From Mycolicibacter engbaekii (GTDB taxonomy: Bacteria > Actinomycetota > Actinomycetes > Mycobacteriales > Mycobacteriaceae), in contig NZ_LQOT01000024.1 in the NCBI RefSeq assembly GCF_002101585.1, positions 62,001-126,000 of the forward strand: DNA of 64,000 nt. Direction: 5' to 3'. The translations under genes were made by a program, and so were the position numbers. The notes beneath the pieces were generated by a model. That model was not told where the DNA came from. It did not search any database and was given only the letters and a program-made list of their open reading frames with translations. This document shows positions 16,680 to 25,542 of this stretch, one piece after another. How positions within the stretch are numbered: the stretch's first letter is position 1; the number at the start of each line of letters is the position of its first letter.

Positions 16680-17693
16680 ATGGCGTTTGCGCAGACCACC
16701 CCCCGTTGCATCCTGGTCTGGCATGTGCACGGCTCGTGGATGGATTCCTTTGTCGCCGGTCCGCACCGCTACCTCATTCCGGTCAACGCGCCCCGCGATC
16801 CCGACGGGCGGGGGTGCTGCGGCCGGGACTGGCGGCAGGCGCAGGAAGTCCCCATGGGTGCCCTGCGCGATCGGGAGATCGACCTAGTGGTGCTGCAGCG
16901 GCCGCACGAGGTGGAATTGGCCGCACGCCTGCTGGGCCGCCGGCCCGGAGTGGACGTCCCCGCGGTGTACGTCGAGCACAACACGCCCCGGCCATTTGTG
17001 GTGGAGAGCCGGCACCCGATCGCGGACCGCGACGACATCCCATTGATCCATGTCACCGCTTTCAACCAGCTCATGTGGGACAACGGCCGCGCGCCGACCA
17101 TGGTCATCGATCACGGGATCGCCGACCCGGGCCATCTGTACACCGGCGACATTGCGGCCGCAGGTGTCCTGATCAACGAACCGCTGCGGCGGTGGCGCAC
17201 GGTGGGCGCCGACCTGCTGGGCGTACTCGGGCAGTCCGCGCCGGTCGACGTGTGGGGCATCGGCACCGAAGCCCTCAACGAGCCGGCGCATCGGTGCGCC
17301 GGCGTGGTCGGCCGTGGCGACTTGCGGTCCGACCAGCTCATGAAGGAACTGGCGCACCGCCGGGTGTATCTGCATACCGCGCGCTGGACCTCCTTGGGCC
17401 TGTCGCTGCTGGAAGCCATGTTTCTGGGCATGCCGGTGGTGGCGGTGGCCGCGACCATGGCCCCGCTGGTGGTGCCGCCCGAGGCGGGTGTGGTCAGCGC
17501 CGACCTCGACACGTTGGGGGCCGCGCTCCGCGGCCTCATCGCCGACCGCTACCTGGCCGAGGTGGTCGGCAAGGCGGCCCGCAACTACGCCATGGAGCAC
17601 TTCGGCCTCGATCGGTTCCTGCACCAATGGGACCAGGTCATCGAGGCGCAGTGCACGTCCGCGGGCGGCGGTACCGGGGGAGGGGTGCAGTGA
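16680..17693 (+). CDS. GT4-type glycosyltransferase 1
   Basis: 337 residues, GT-B fold. The N-terminal domain holds HVHGSW (~15-20) and an R-P-H-E motif; the C-terminal domain has the acceptor/donor motif [18 protein letters not shown] (~238-255), the E-x7-E region of GT4 enzymes. It probably transfers a sugar from a nucleotide donor to a glycan or lipid. It starts at an ATG right after the SigF -10, with no ribosome site, and its stop overlaps the GTG of the next GT4 gene. Acceptor unknown. Confidence 0.8.
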   Translation: MAFAQTTPRCILVWHVHGSWMDSFVAGPHRYLIPVNAPRDPDGRGCCGRDWRQAQEVPMGALRDREIDLVVLQRPHEVELAARLLGRRPGVDVPAVYVEHNTPRPFVVESRHPIADRDDIPLIHVTAFNQLMWDNGRAPTMVIDHGIADPGHLYTGDIAAAGVLINEPLRRWRTVGADLLGVLGQSAPVDVWGIGTEALNEPAHRCAGVVGRGDLRSDQLMKELAHRRVYLHTARWTSLGLSLLEAMFLGMPVVAVAATMAPLVVPPEAGVVSADLDTLGAALRGLIADRYLAEVVGKAARNYAMEHFGLDRFLHQWDQVIEAQCTSAGGGTGGGVQ

Positions 17694-18916
17694 AGGTCGC
17701 CATGGTGTCCGAACATGCCAGTCCGCTCGCGGAACTGGGCGGGGCCGATGCGGGCGGCCAGAACGTCCATGTCGCCGAGCTGTCGGCGGCGCTGGCCCGC
17801 CGCGGTCACGATGTCGAGGTCTACACCCGTCGCGACAACCCCGACCTGCCCGAACGCGTGCGCACCGACCGGGGATACACGGTGGTGCACGTGCCGGTGG
17901 GGCCGCCGCTGCCCATGCCCAAAGACGAACTGCTGCAGTACATGGTCGGCTTCGGTCGCTATCTGGACGCGCAGTGGGAGCGCGAGCGGCCGGACATCGC
18001 GCATGCGCACTTCTGGATGTCGGGGATCGCCGCCCAGCTGGCCGCCAAACGCCGCCGGGTCCCCACGGTCCAGACCTTTCACGCGTTGGGCGTGGTGAAG
18101 CGGCGCCACCAGGGCAATCGCGATACCAGCCCGGCCGAGCGGCTGCGGCTGGAGGCCCGCGTCGCCGAAGATGCGACCTGGGTGACGGCCGGCTGTACCG
18201 ACGAGGTATTCGAGTTGAGGCGACTGGGCCGGGACCGACTGCGCATCTCGGTGGTGCCCTGCGGCGTCGACGTGGATCGGTTCACCCCCCGCGGCCCAGT
18301 CGCGGCCCGCTCGGCGCGGCGGCGCATCGTCGCGGTCGGACGGTTCGTGCCTCGCAAGGGATTCGACACGCTGATAGCGGCGTTGCCCCGCCTGCCCAGC
18401 GCTGAGCTGGTGATCGCGGGGGGGCCACAGCGGGCCGATCTCGACGCCGTCCCCGAGGTACGGCGGCTGTTGGAGATGGCCGCCGATCTCGGTGTTGCCG
18501 AACGGGTCTCGCTGTGCGGTTCGGTGGCCCGCAGCGATATGCCGGCGCTGTTGCGGTCCGCCGATGTCGTGGCATGCACACCGTGGTACGACCCCTTCGG
18601 CATCGTCCCGCTGGAAGCGATGGCCTGTGGGGTGCCGGTGGTGGCGTCGTCGGTGGGCGGCATGCTCGACACCGTCGTGCACGACAAGACCGGCCTACTG
18701 ATACCGCCGAAGGATCCGGCGGCCTGCGCCAACGCGATCGGCGCCATCTTGGGGAATCCTCGTGCGGCGGAGGGCTTCGGGGCCGCCGGGCGCGAACGGG
18801 TCCGGTCGCGATACTCCTGGGATCGCATCGCCGGCGACACGGTGCGGGTCTACCAACGGCTCCTTCCTGCCGTGCCGTCGGCCCGCAGGGTGGCCCATGT
18901 CCCCGGGTCCAGGTGA
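17690..18916 (+). CDS. GT4-type glycosyltransferase 2
   Basis: 408 residues, GT-B fold. N-terminus [26 protein letters not shown] with the GGQ-type loop; C-terminal [16 protein letters not shown] (~210-225) and [19 protein letters not shown] (~302-320) are the donor-binding E-x7-E region. It resembles sucrose-phosphate synthase/MshA-like enzymes. GTG start overlaps the previous stop (GTGA), so both glycosyltransferases are made together from one SigF promoter. The likely product is a SigF-induced glycan or glycolipid; the epimerase and GT2 genes at 22137-24351 may belong to the same pathway. Confidence 0.83.
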   Translation: MKVAMVSEHASPLAELGGADAGGQNVHVAELSAALARRGHDVEVYTRRDNPDLPERVRTDRGYTVVHVPVGPPLPMPKDELLQYMVGFGRYLDAQWERERPDIAHAHFWMSGIAAQLAAKRRRVPTVQTFHALGVVKRRHQGNRDTSPAERLRLEARVAEDATWVTAGCTDEVFELRRLGRDRLRISVVPCGVDVDRFTPRGPVAARSARRRIVAVGRFVPRKGFDTLIAALPRLPSAELVIAGGPQRADLDAVPEVRRLLEMAADLGVAERVSLCGSVARSDMPALLRSADVVACTPWYDPFGIVPLEAMACGVPVVASSVGGMLDTVVHDKTGLLIPPKDPAACANAIGAILGNPRAAEGFGAAGRERVRSRYSWDRIAGDTVRVYQRLLPAVPSARRVAHVPGSR

Positions 18917-19005
18917 GCGCCCACCTGTCGGTGCCAGAAGTGGTTGCCCCGTCAGCCCCAGCGTAGGAACATAGATAGATCTGACGGAGCTGGGCGGAGC
19001 GAAGG

Positions 19006-19695
19006 ATGGCGGTGACGAGCCGCAACGACCTCATGCGCGAGGTGGCTGATCTGGTTCAGAACTTGAATCAGCGATCAGGCGTCGAGTCCGACAGCGCGCT
19101 CGATGAGTTGGTGGTGAACCTCTTGGCGCACATGCCCTGTGCCCAGCACGCCGGCGTCACGCTCACCACCTCGCGCGGCGAGGTCCAGACACCGTGGGCC
19201 ACCGATCCCTACCCGGCGCTGTTGGACGATGTCCAGCGCCGTCTCGGCGACGGACCCTGTCTGACAGCGGCCTGGGAGCACCACCTGGTCCGGGTGGACG
19301 ATATCGCGTGCGAGCAGCGCTGGCCGTCTTTCTGCCGGGAGGTGTTGGCCACCACGCCCATCCGGTCCATCTTGGCGTTCGAACTGTTCACCGGCGAGGA
19401 CACCACCGGTGCGCTGAACTTCTACTCCGAGTCCGCCAACGCGTTCGACGACGACTCGGTGGAGCTGGGCTTGACTCTCGCCACCCACGCCGCGCTGGCC
19501 TGGCACATGGTTCGCCGTGACGAACAGTTCCGCAGTGCGTTGGCCTCTCGCGACGTGATCGGCCAGGCCAAGGGCATGCTCATGGAACGGTTCGGCATCG
19601 ACGCCCTGCAAGCCTTCGAGTTGCTCAAGCGCCTGTCGCAGACGTCGAACACTCCGCTGGCCGGGGTGGCACAGCAAGTGGTGAACCACCGATGA
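19006..19695 (+). CDS. GAF-ANTAR signalling protein
   Basis: 229 residues. An N-terminal GAF domain (~20-165) is followed by a C-terminal ANTAR domain (~170-228) with DVIGQAKGMLMERFGIDALQAFELLKRLS. ANTAR domains bind paired RNA hairpins and act as antiterminators; the GAF part would sense a ligand or partner. AGCGAAGG lies before the ATG. It faces convergently a STAS-HATPase gene, and a second ANTAR protein is at 20660. No hairpin-pair target was sought systematically. Confidence 0.85.
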   Translation: MAVTSRNDLMREVADLVQNLNQRSGVESDSALDELVVNLLAHMPCAQHAGVTLTTSRGEVQTPWATDPYPALLDDVQRRLGDGPCLTAAWEHHLVRVDDIACEQRWPSFCREVLATTPIRSILAFELFTGEDTTGALNFYSESANAFDDDSVELGLTLATHAALAWHMVRRDEQFRSALASRDVIGQAKGMLMERFGIDALQAFELLKRLSQTSNTPLAGVAQQVVNHR

Positions 19696-19707
19696 TGCCG
19701 GCGACGG

Positions 19708-20511
19708 TCAGATCCGGTTCTCCGGGCCGAGCACAGCCCACACCGTTTTGCCGTTCGGGGCGGGGTTGCTACCCCATGCGCGACACAGGGCGCCGACAAC
19801 CGCCAGGCCGGAGGCCCGATCGACTCCTCCGGTGGCGGATTCGTGGCGGATCGCGGGGACGTCACTGGTGTCGTGAACCGCGATGGTGATCGTGGAGCTG
19901 GCGCTTTCGAGTGCTACCACCGCGGGGCTGTCGGTGTGCCGCAGCACGTTTTCCACCAGCACGTCGACGATCACCTGCGCTGCCGGTATCAGGTGTTCCT
20001 GCGACCAGTTGGTCAGCCATTCGCCGACGAAGTCGCGGGAACCGCGCAGGCTGCTCACGCGATGAGGCAACACGGTATGGGCGCGTCGGCGTGGAGGCGA
20101 ATTTTCCGCCAGCGAGGCCACCGCGGATTCGACGTCGGCGTGCACCGGGAGGTAGCGCGTCACTCCGGCGTTCGAGATCGCAGCGGCCACGTCCGGTTGC
20201 GGACAGACCAGCAGGATCGGTATAGCGGGCCAGGTGCTGACATGCCATCGGGCACTCGTGAAAACCGACCACGCCGACGACGCCGGGACGTCAAGCCGAC
20301 TGACGTCGATCACCACTGCGGGCGGCTCGGCGAGTGCCGCCCTAATCACACAGTCGCGCAATTCGAGGTAGGTACTGCTGTCCAAGGTGCCGGCTGCGGT
20401 CAGCAGACTGGCCTCGGCGCCGGTCGCCACCGTCACCGTCAGCTGACTTGACGCGCTAGTCAGGGTCGTCCCCCTGCGGGCAGACCATCTTGGCCCGCGA
20501 CATCGTCTCAA
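19708..20511 (-). CDS. STAS-HATPase fusion protein
   Basis: 267 residues. The N-terminal half is STAS-like (ALAEPPAVVIDVSRLDVPASSAW, ~58-80; SSA in place of SSG). The C-terminal half is an RsbW-type HATPase (N-box VLVENVLRHTDSP, ~184-196; G-box region weak; SGLAVVGAL, ~238-246). It thus joins a sigma-antagonist and an anti-sigma kinase fold in one chain. It could be a self-contained partner-switching regulator. The start is uncertain: the frame opens at a TTG (20511), with GTG codons 25 and 27 residues further in. A possible SigF promoter is at 20592-20617. Confidence 0.72.
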   Translation of the reverse strand: MRRCRGPRWSARRGTTLTSASSQLTVTVATGAEASLLTAAGTLDSSTYLELRDCVIRAALAEPPAVVIDVSRLDVPASSAWSVFTSARWHVSTWPAIPILLVCPQPDVAAAISNAGVTRYLPVHADVESAVASLAENSPPRRRAHTVLPHRVSSLRGSRDFVGEWLTNWSQEHLIPAAQVIVDVLVENVLRHTDSPAVVALESASSTITIAVHDTSDVPAIRHESATGGVDRASGLAVVGALCRAWGSNPAPNGKTVWAVLGPENRI

Positions 20512-20591
20512 CCCCGCCGGCCGTTGCTCCCACGCCTGCGAGGTTGCGGGGGCGGCCTCGCCCTGCCATCACACTCTCCACCTGTGAGTGG

Positions 20592-20617
20592 CTACCCACT
20601 CCGGCCGCGCAGGCAAC
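20592..20617 (-). promoter_or_regulatory. Possible SigF promoter for STAS-HATPase gene
   Basis: Minus strand GTTG (20614-20617), 16 bp, GGGTAG (20592-20597). One -35 mismatch, 80 bp from the TTG start. Confidence 0.5.
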
Positions 20618-20659
20618 CTTCACCGTGCGGCGGCTCCAGCGCAGTCTTCGGGCCGGGTG

Positions 20660-21328
20660 TCAGGTCACGGTCAAAAGGGTGTGGTCAAGATCGGACAGGA
20701 CATCACCCGGCAACTTGCCGGTGAACGCCGCCAGGAATCGGGTCGCCAGGTCGCGCACTTTGACGTTGGTTTCCTGCGAACGCCACACCAGAATGTCGAA
20801 CGCCCGCTCGGCGGAGATGCCGTAGGCGACCATCAGCACACCCTTGGCCTGCTCGATCACCGCTCGTGACTGCGCAACCTCGGAGACCGCGGCGCTGACG
20901 TCGGCCTGCAGCACCTCGGTGACATCGACATAGAAGCCCGCCGTGCCGGTCACCACGCCGGCCTCGTCGAGCATGCGGTCACCGACCACGATCACCCAGT
21001 GCTCCTGGCCGCCGGTGTCGATGATCCGGTGCCGGCTGCTGAACGGCTCGCCCTGCAGGACCCGCTCCAACACCTCGGCGACCTGGGGCCGGTCCTCCGG
21101 ATGCTTGTGCTGCAGCAGCAACTCCGTGTTCGGCACGATCGTGCCGGGCTCGTAGCCATGCATGCGCGCCACGGCATCCGACCATTCCCAGCGCTGCTCG
21201 CCCAGCCAGTACCGGAACCGGCCGACCCGCTGCGGCTCGCCATGGCCGACGATCAGGTCCAAGTCGCTGTGGACCTCGGAATCGTCGCCCCGGGGCGTCG
21301 CGAACGAAGCATCGATATCGCCGATCAC
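20660..21328 (-). CDS. PAS-ANTAR signalling protein
   Basis: 222 residues. The PAS domain occupies ~35-145 (FRYWLGEQRWEWSDAVARMHGY, then GTAGFYVDVTEV as PAC end). The C-terminal ANTAR domain (~155-215) has SRAVIEQAKGVLMVAYGISAERAFDIL. It probably regulates transcript elongation at RNA hairpins in response to a small signal or redox state. GTG start with AGGAGAAGG about 11 bp upstream. It is divergent from the MPT63-like gene. Domain order differs from the GAF-ANTAR neighbour only in the sensor. Confidence 0.85.
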   Translation of the reverse strand: MIGDIDASFATPRGDDSEVHSDLDLIVGHGEPQRVGRFRYWLGEQRWEWSDAVARMHGYEPGTIVPNTELLLQHKHPEDRPQVAEVLERVLQGEPFSSRHRIIDTGGQEHWVIVVGDRMLDEAGVVTGTAGFYVDVTEVLQADVSAAVSEVAQSRAVIEQAKGVLMVAYGISAERAFDILVWRSQETNVKVRDLATRFLAAFTGKLPGDVLSDLDHTLLTVT

Positions 21329-21508
21329 CGCATACCCGCCTTCTCCTGCCTCAACGAGATGAGTTGATTTCCCCAGCGCCGGCGGGCAAGCCGCGGCCTG
21401 GAAAAGCAGGCGTGAACGCCCGGACAGTCCAGACCGGCGCTACTTACTGAACGCCCGAGCCCCGTAACTATCCATAAATTCCCCATGCCGTGCAACCACC
21501 TTATCCGT

Positions 21509-21534
21509 GTTTCCCCGCACGTCGTGCTGGGTAA
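21509..21534 (+). promoter_or_regulatory. SigF promoter for MPT63-like gene
   Basis: GTTT (21509-21512), 16 bp, GGGTAA (21529-21534), giving about a 70-nt leader before GTG 21611. The rest of the 282-bp gap between 21328 and 21611 shows no gene. Confidence 0.68.
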
Positions 21535-21610
21535 GCGCTGTGACGAGGCGCGGAGCGGTTCCCGCGAAGGGAACCCGTCCGTTAAGTATCGACTCGATGG
21601 GAGGGGCCAG

Positions 21611-22096
21611 GTGAAGGTTTCCAAAACTGCGGTCAAGACGGCTGCCGGTGCGGCCGGAATCGCCGTGCTGGGCGTTTTCGCCGTTTCCACCGCGACGGCC
21701 GAACCGGCGATCCAACCGTTCGGGACACCCGAACAGCTCGACGACGGGGCGCTGGCGACGACGTACACGGTCAGCGGTCTGGGACCCGCCGACGTCGTGA
21801 TCCCCGGCTACCAACCCCGCGGCAAGCTTTATCAAGCCGACGTGACCGCCCACGCCGACCGTGGAACGGTGACCCCGGTGGTGGCAGACTTCAGCGCCCG
21901 TGCCGGCGACAGCCAGGCCTACCGGGTTATCAACACCGTCCCCACACCGGGCGGTATCAGCCCCGGGCCCATCCCTGCGGGCAGCGCTGCGGACGGCAAG
22001 ATCTACTTCGACGTCATCGGCCCGCCGCCGGACGAAGTGGTCTACAACGACGGCGTTCAGGATGTGTTGATCTGGACGAGCCAGACCCGACACTGA
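21611..22096 (+). CDS. MPT63-like secreted protein (DUF1942)
   Basis: 161 residues. A signal peptide (VKVSKTAVKTAAGAAGIAVLG..., cleaved after ATA, ~30) leads to a beta-rich domain: LATTYTVSGLGPADVVIPGYQPRGKLYQADVT at the start and YNDGVQDVLIW at the end, as in the mycobacterial immunogenic protein MPT63, which has an immunoglobulin-like fold. Function unknown; extracellular. GGGAGGGG precedes the GTG. Followed by a hairpin at 22106-22131. Confidence 0.85.
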   Translation: MKVSKTAVKTAAGAAGIAVLGVFAVSTATAEPAIQPFGTPEQLDDGALATTYTVSGLGPADVVIPGYQPRGKLYQADVTAHADRGTVTPVVADFSARAGDSQAYRVINTVPTPGGISPGPIPAGSAADGKIYFDVIGPPPDEVVYNDGVQDVLIWTSQTRH

Positions 22097-22105
22097 GCGG
22101 CAATG

Positions 22106-22131
22106 GGCCCGACCGGCGGATCGGGCCCACA
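22106..22131. terminator. Hairpin after MPT63-like gene
   Basis: TGGGCCCGA (22106-22114), 8-nt loop, TCGGGCCCA (22123-22131). It ends 5 bp before the start of the epimerase gene. Confidence 0.6.
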
Positions 22132-22136
22132 CGGAC

Positions 22137-23117
22137 GTGGTCGCGGTGCACGCGCTCGACCGGGTTCTGATCACCGGTGGCGCCGGATTCCTCGGGAGTC
22201 GGTTGTGCGCCGCACTGATCGCCCGGGGCGCGCAGCGAGTGTGGTGTGTCGATGACCTGTCCACCAGTTCGGCGGCCAGTTTCGCCGCCGTGCGCCGGCT
22301 TGCCGGACTGGAGTTCCTCGAGCACGATGTCGCCCTGGGCTTTGAGGATCCCACCCGGTTCGGGCCGCTTGACGCGGTGTTCCATCTGGCCTCGCCGGCC
22401 TCGCCGGTGGACTATCTGCGGCTGCCGATTGCCACCCTGCGGGCCGGCGCTGCGGGGACCCTGGCCGCGCTGCGTCTCGCCGAGGCGTGCCGAGCGCGGT
22501 TCGTGCTGGCGTCCACCAGTGAGGTCTACGGTGATCCGCTCGTGCACCCTCAGCCCGAAAGTTATTGGGGCAACGTCAATCCGATCGGACCACGCAGCGT
22601 CTACGACGAGGCTAAGCGGTATGCCGAGGCGCTGTCGTTCGCCTATCGCCGAACCCGCGAGGCGGACATCGGGGTGGCCCGAATCTTCAACAGTTACGGG
22701 CCCGGAATGCGGCCGGACGACGGCCGGATGGTGCCGACATTTTGTAGACAGGCCCTGCGTGGCGAACCGATCACGGTCGCCGGCACCGGTCTGCAGACCC
22801 GCTCACTGTGCTTCGTCGACGACACCATCGCCGGGTTGATCGCCCTGGCGGAGCGCGACGTCACCGGCCCGGTCAACATCGGCAGCCCGGACGAGCTCAC
22901 GGTGCTGCACGTCGCCGAGCTGATCCGCGAGGTGTCGGCAAGCCCTTCGCAGATCCGCCATGTGCCCGCCGCACCGGATGACCCGCGCCGGCGCTGTCCC
23001 GATATCCGCCTGGCCCGCGAAGCTCTGCAATGGCATCCTGCCGTTCCAGCCGCCCAGGGTCTCGAGCGGACCGTCTCCTGGTGCCGAAGCCAGATCGGTT
23101 TCACCGCAAGGCTTTAG
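22137..23117 (+). CDS. NAD-dependent sugar epimerase/dehydratase
   Basis: 326 residues, extended SDR family. NAD motif GGAGFLGS (~15-22), Asp at strand 2 (CVDDLSTSS), Ser-Thr-Tyr triad in ASTSEVYG and the YxxxK at YDEAKRYAE (~159-167). The motif set resembles UDP-glucuronate decarboxylase (UDP-xylose synthase). It would make a nucleotide sugar for a glycan. GTG start. It is followed by a carbamoyltransferase remnant and a GT2 gene, probably a reduced glycan cluster. Confidence 0.83.
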   Translation: MVAVHALDRVLITGGAGFLGSRLCAALIARGAQRVWCVDDLSTSSAASFAAVRRLAGLEFLEHDVALGFEDPTRFGPLDAVFHLASPASPVDYLRLPIATLRAGAAGTLAALRLAEACRARFVLASTSEVYGDPLVHPQPESYWGNVNPIGPRSVYDEAKRYAEALSFAYRRTREADIGVARIFNSYGPGMRPDDGRMVPTFCRQALRGEPITVAGTGLQTRSLCFVDDTIAGLIALAERDVTGPVNIGSPDELTVLHVAELIREVSASPSQIRHVPAAPDDPRRRCPDIRLAREALQWHPAVPAAQGLERTVSWCRSQIGFTARL

Positions 23118-23135
23118 AGAACCGCTTCACCAGCC

Positions 23136-23160
23136 GTTTAGCAGCGCTTCTGGTGGGTAG
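23136..23160 (+). promoter_or_regulatory. SigF promoter before carbamoyltransferase remnant and GT2
   Basis: GTTT (23136-23139), 15 bp, GGGTAG (23155-23160), 46 bp before the GTG at 23207. Confidence 0.68.
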
Positions 23161-23206
23161 TCCCCCTGGGGTATCGAAGCGGTTCGCGTAGTCCGGGGGA
23201 GTACGG

Positions 23207-23341
23207 GTGCGGGTTCTGGGCATCAGCGCCGTTTTCCACGACCCAGCCGCGACGCTGGTCGTCGACGGCCGGGTCGTTGCGGCGGCCGAGCAGGAGCTCG
23301 AGGGCCAGGATCCCTTCGTGATGCGGCGGGATGCCCAATGA
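23207..23341 (+). pseudogene. Truncated carbamoyltransferase (NodU/HypF-type) remnant
   Basis: Only 44 codons remain. The translated N-terminus VRVLGISAVFHDPAATLVVD then RVVAAAEQE is the characteristic start of NodU-family carbamoyltransferases, normally ~550-600 residues. After residue ~32 the match is lost and a stop follows. It keeps a GGGGGAG ribosome site and the SigF promoter. The stop overlaps the ATG of the GT2 gene by four bases (ATGA). An internal deletion that joined its start to the next gene is the simplest explanation. It may still serve as a leader for GT2 translation. Confidence 0.72.
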
Positions 23342-24351
23342 CGCCGAGTTATGCACTGGTGATAGCCACGACCGGGCGCCCGTCGCTGAATCGGCTGCTG
23401 GCCGGGCTGGGCGACGGGAGCAGGCTGCCCGCCGGCGAGGTGATCATCGTCGATGACCGGCCGGGCAGGCCGGCGCCGTTATGGCCCACCACGGGCTTCC
23501 TGTCGGTCACCGGCCTGCGTTCCGGGGGGCGCGGACCGGCCGCTGCGCGCAACGTCGGCTGGCGGGCGGCCCGCGCGGACTGGATCTGCTTCCTGGACGA
23601 CGACGTGGTGCCCGGACACAACTGGTGTGAACGCCTGGAAGCCGACCTGCGTGATGCCGGCCCGGACGTGGTCGGCTCGCAGGCGAGGAACGCGGTGCCC
23701 AGGCTGACGTACCGCCGCCCGTTCGATGCTGAAGGGCGCACCCTGCGGCGGGCTGATGCACGCTTGATCACCGCGGACATGGTGTATCGGCGCGAGGCGC
23801 TGGTGGCCTGCGGCGGTTTCGACGAACGCTTCCCGCGCGCATTGCGCGAGGACGCCGATATTGCACTGCGCCTGATGAAGGCGGGCGGCCGGATCACGGT
23901 CGGGACCCGCGAATCAGCGCATCCACCAGTGGGCCGAGGGTGGGGTGCGAGGCGTGTCGTGAGCGGTGTTGGCGCCCAGCGCGGTGACGCGCTGACGCGC
24001 CGCAGGCACCGCCACGGGTGGCGGGCCATCGGTGGACGGTTGCCACTGCACCTGATCGCCTGCGCTGCGGGGATGGTCGGCATAGTGGGGTTGCTGGGTC
24101 GCCGGCGCCGTCTGTTGCGCATCGGGTGGCCGGCCTGGCTCGGGATCGCCGCCGACTTTGCGCTGCGCCGTATCGCGGCCGGGTCCGGGAGCCGTCGCGC
24201 GGTGATCGCCGGCGTGCTCATTCCTCCGGCAGCGGTGGCACCGCGTGCCGCAAGCGGCGCCGTGGTGGTTGATACGCGCGACATCGTCGATCTCGGTGCC
24301 AGTCGCCGTGCCCGAACGACCTGCGTGGGCAATGGCACACCGGGCGGCTAG
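23338..24351 (+). CDS. GT2-type glycosyltransferase
   Basis: 337 residues. The GT-A domain shows ALVIATTGRPSLNRLL (~6-21), VIIVDDRPG, the DxD-like CFLDDDVVPG (~83-92) and RREALVACGGFDERFP with the ED of LREDADIALR. The C-terminal third is basic with two hydrophobic stretches. It would transfer a sugar from a nucleotide donor. The last ~40 residues look unlike a normal end of such proteins and are Ala/Arg/Thr-rich, so a late frameshift is possible. The start overlaps the carbamoyltransferase remnant. Confidence 0.78.
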   Translation: MTPSYALVIATTGRPSLNRLLAGLGDGSRLPAGEVIIVDDRPGRPAPLWPTTGFLSVTGLRSGGRGPAAARNVGWRAARADWICFLDDDVVPGHNWCERLEADLRDAGPDVVGSQARNAVPRLTYRRPFDAEGRTLRRADARLITADMVYRREALVACGGFDERFPRALREDADIALRLMKAGGRITVGTRESAHPPVGRGWGARRVVSGVGAQRGDALTRRRHRHGWRAIGGRLPLHLIACAAGMVGIVGLLGRRRRLLRIGWPAWLGIAADFALRRIAAGSGSRRAVIAGVLIPPAAVAPRAASGAVVVDTRDIVDLGASRRARTTCVGNGTPGG

Positions 24352-24373
24352 TGACCGGGTTTTCGCCGACGAT

Positions 24374-24398
24374 GTTTATGCGCCGACCATCGGGGTAA
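24374..24398 (+). promoter_or_regulatory. SigF promoter for secreted Ser/Thr-rich protein
   Basis: GTTT (24374-24377), 15 bp, GGGTAA (24393-24398), 53 bp before ATG 24452. Confidence 0.68.
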
Positions 24399-24451
24399 AC
24401 GCCCTCAAGAACGTGCCATCGACGGCACGACGGATTCACCAGGGGGGCGGC

Positions 24452-24712
24452 ATGGGTGCGCTGAGACTTTCGGGCAAGACGCTGGGCTCATCGGCGGCGA
24501 TCGCAGGTCTGGCGGTCGCCGCAGTGGTGGTGGTTGCCGGGCCGGGTTCGGCCGGGCCCGCGAGCGCGGACCCCGAGTCTGTGGACACCTCGGAGACCGT
24601 GAGCACTTCGACGGACACCTCGGAGACCGCGAGCTCGTCGGCCACGACGAGTTCCGCCACCACGACGATCTCGGGATCGACCTCCGTCAGCGCTCCGGCG
24701 ACCGGGAACTGA
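24452..24712 (+). CDS. Small secreted Ser/Thr-rich protein
   Basis: 86 residues. A signal peptide (LRLSGKTLGSSAAIAGLAVAAVVVV, cleaved near ASA-D, ~40) precedes a low-complexity tail of Ser, Thr, Glu and Ala with repeated SETxS/TDTSET units. Such tails are often O-mannosylated in mycobacteria. Function not recognised. CAGGGGGGCGGC precedes the ATG, and a SigF promoter lies upstream, which supports it as a real gene despite its low complexity. Confidence 0.7.
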   Translation: MGALRLSGKTLGSSAAIAGLAVAAVVVVAGPGSAGPASADPESVDTSETVSTSTDTSETASSSATTSSATTTISGSTSVSAPATGN

Positions 24713-24809
24713 ACCGCATCGCCGTGCTCGATCTTGTGCGGCCACGGTGCCGCAGCAACGCGCCGCCGTCGCGGACAGCGCAGCACGCTCGCGAACCGGT
24801 GGCCTAGCG

Positions 24810-25496
24810 ATGGCAGAGCCGAAAGTTCCGGGTGCGCAACGCTACCTGCCGGAGCGGCGAACACTGTCCGCGTTGCGCGAGGCAGCCGGTCAATGCCGGG
24901 GCTGCACCCTGTACCGCGATGCGACCCAGATCGTCTTCGGCGAGGGCCGCCGAGGCGCGCCGTTGATGCTGGTCGGTGAACAACCCGGCGACCACGAGGA
25001 TCTCGAGGGGCACCCATTCGTGGGTCCTGCCGGGCGCTTGTTGGACCGGGCCGTCCGGGAGGCCGGCATCGACCCGGAACTGACCTATGTCACCAATGCC
25101 GTCAAACATTTCAAATTCACCAGCCGTACGGGAACCACCCGCCGGATCCACCAGACGCCCAGCCGCACCGAGGTGGTGGCGTGCCGCCCGTGGCTGATCG
25201 CCGAGATCGATTCGGTGCGGCCTTACGTGGTGGTCTGCTTGGGAGCCACCGCCGCACAGTCATTGCTGGGACCGTCATTTCGGATCTCCGACGGTCGCGG
25301 ACAGCTGCGGTGCCTGCCGGGCCTGGCGGGATCCGGCGGCAGGCCGCGGGTGCTGGCCACGGTGCATCCCTCGGCAGTGCTGCGCGACCGCAGCGAACAG
25401 CATGCCGAGGCCTACCGGGCGTTCGTCGACGACCTGCGGGTGGCTCGCAAAGCCGTGGCCGAAACCGGTGTGCCGGCGGCACAACCCACCGTTTGA
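24810..25496 (+). CDS. udgX: UdgX-type uracil-DNA glycosylase
   Basis: 228 residues. Family 4-like UDG with an iron-sulfur cluster: CRGCTLY (~29-35) is the first Cys pair and VVACRPWL and related Cys complete the site. The uracil-site motif is GEQPGDHEDLEG (~57-68). TRRIHQTPSRTEV carries the His that in M. smegmatis UdgX bonds covalently to the abasic site. TVHPSAVLR is the family C-terminal motif. It removes uracil and stays cross-linked to DNA. ATG 24810 fits the known N-terminus; a GTG at 24747 would add 21 residues. The SigF -35 of the next gene overlaps its stop. Confidence 0.9.
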   Translation: MAEPKVPGAQRYLPERRTLSALREAAGQCRGCTLYRDATQIVFGEGRRGAPLMLVGEQPGDHEDLEGHPFVGPAGRLLDRAVREAGIDPELTYVTNAVKHFKFTSRTGTTRRIHQTPSRTEVVACRPWLIAEIDSVRPYVVVCLGATAAQSLLGPSFRISDGRGQLRCLPGLAGSGGRPRVLATVHPSAVLRDRSEQHAEAYRAFVDDLRVARKAVAETGVPAAQPTV

Positions 25497-25515
25497 CAAC
25501 GCCGGTGGCGGGTAA
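25491..25515 (+). promoter_or_regulatory. SigF promoter for TPP enzyme operon
   Basis: GTTT (25491-25494), 15 bp, GGGTAA (25510-25515). The GTTTGA overlaps the udgX stop codon. The start at 25543 has GAAGGGAG upstream. Confidence 0.7.
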
Positions 25516-25542
25516 CCGTGTGCCAGTCGAAGGGAGCAATTG

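Noticed and set aside
16706..18916. 736-codon open frame including the second GT4
   Set aside because: The part before 17690 is an Arg/Pro-rich shadow of the first GT4; the real second GT4 starts at the overlapping GTG.
21332..21355. GTTG-N14-GGGTAT upstream of the PAS-ANTAR gene
   Set aside because: The spacer is 14 bp, the -35 has a mismatch, and the -10 overlaps the likely ribosome site; too weak to list.
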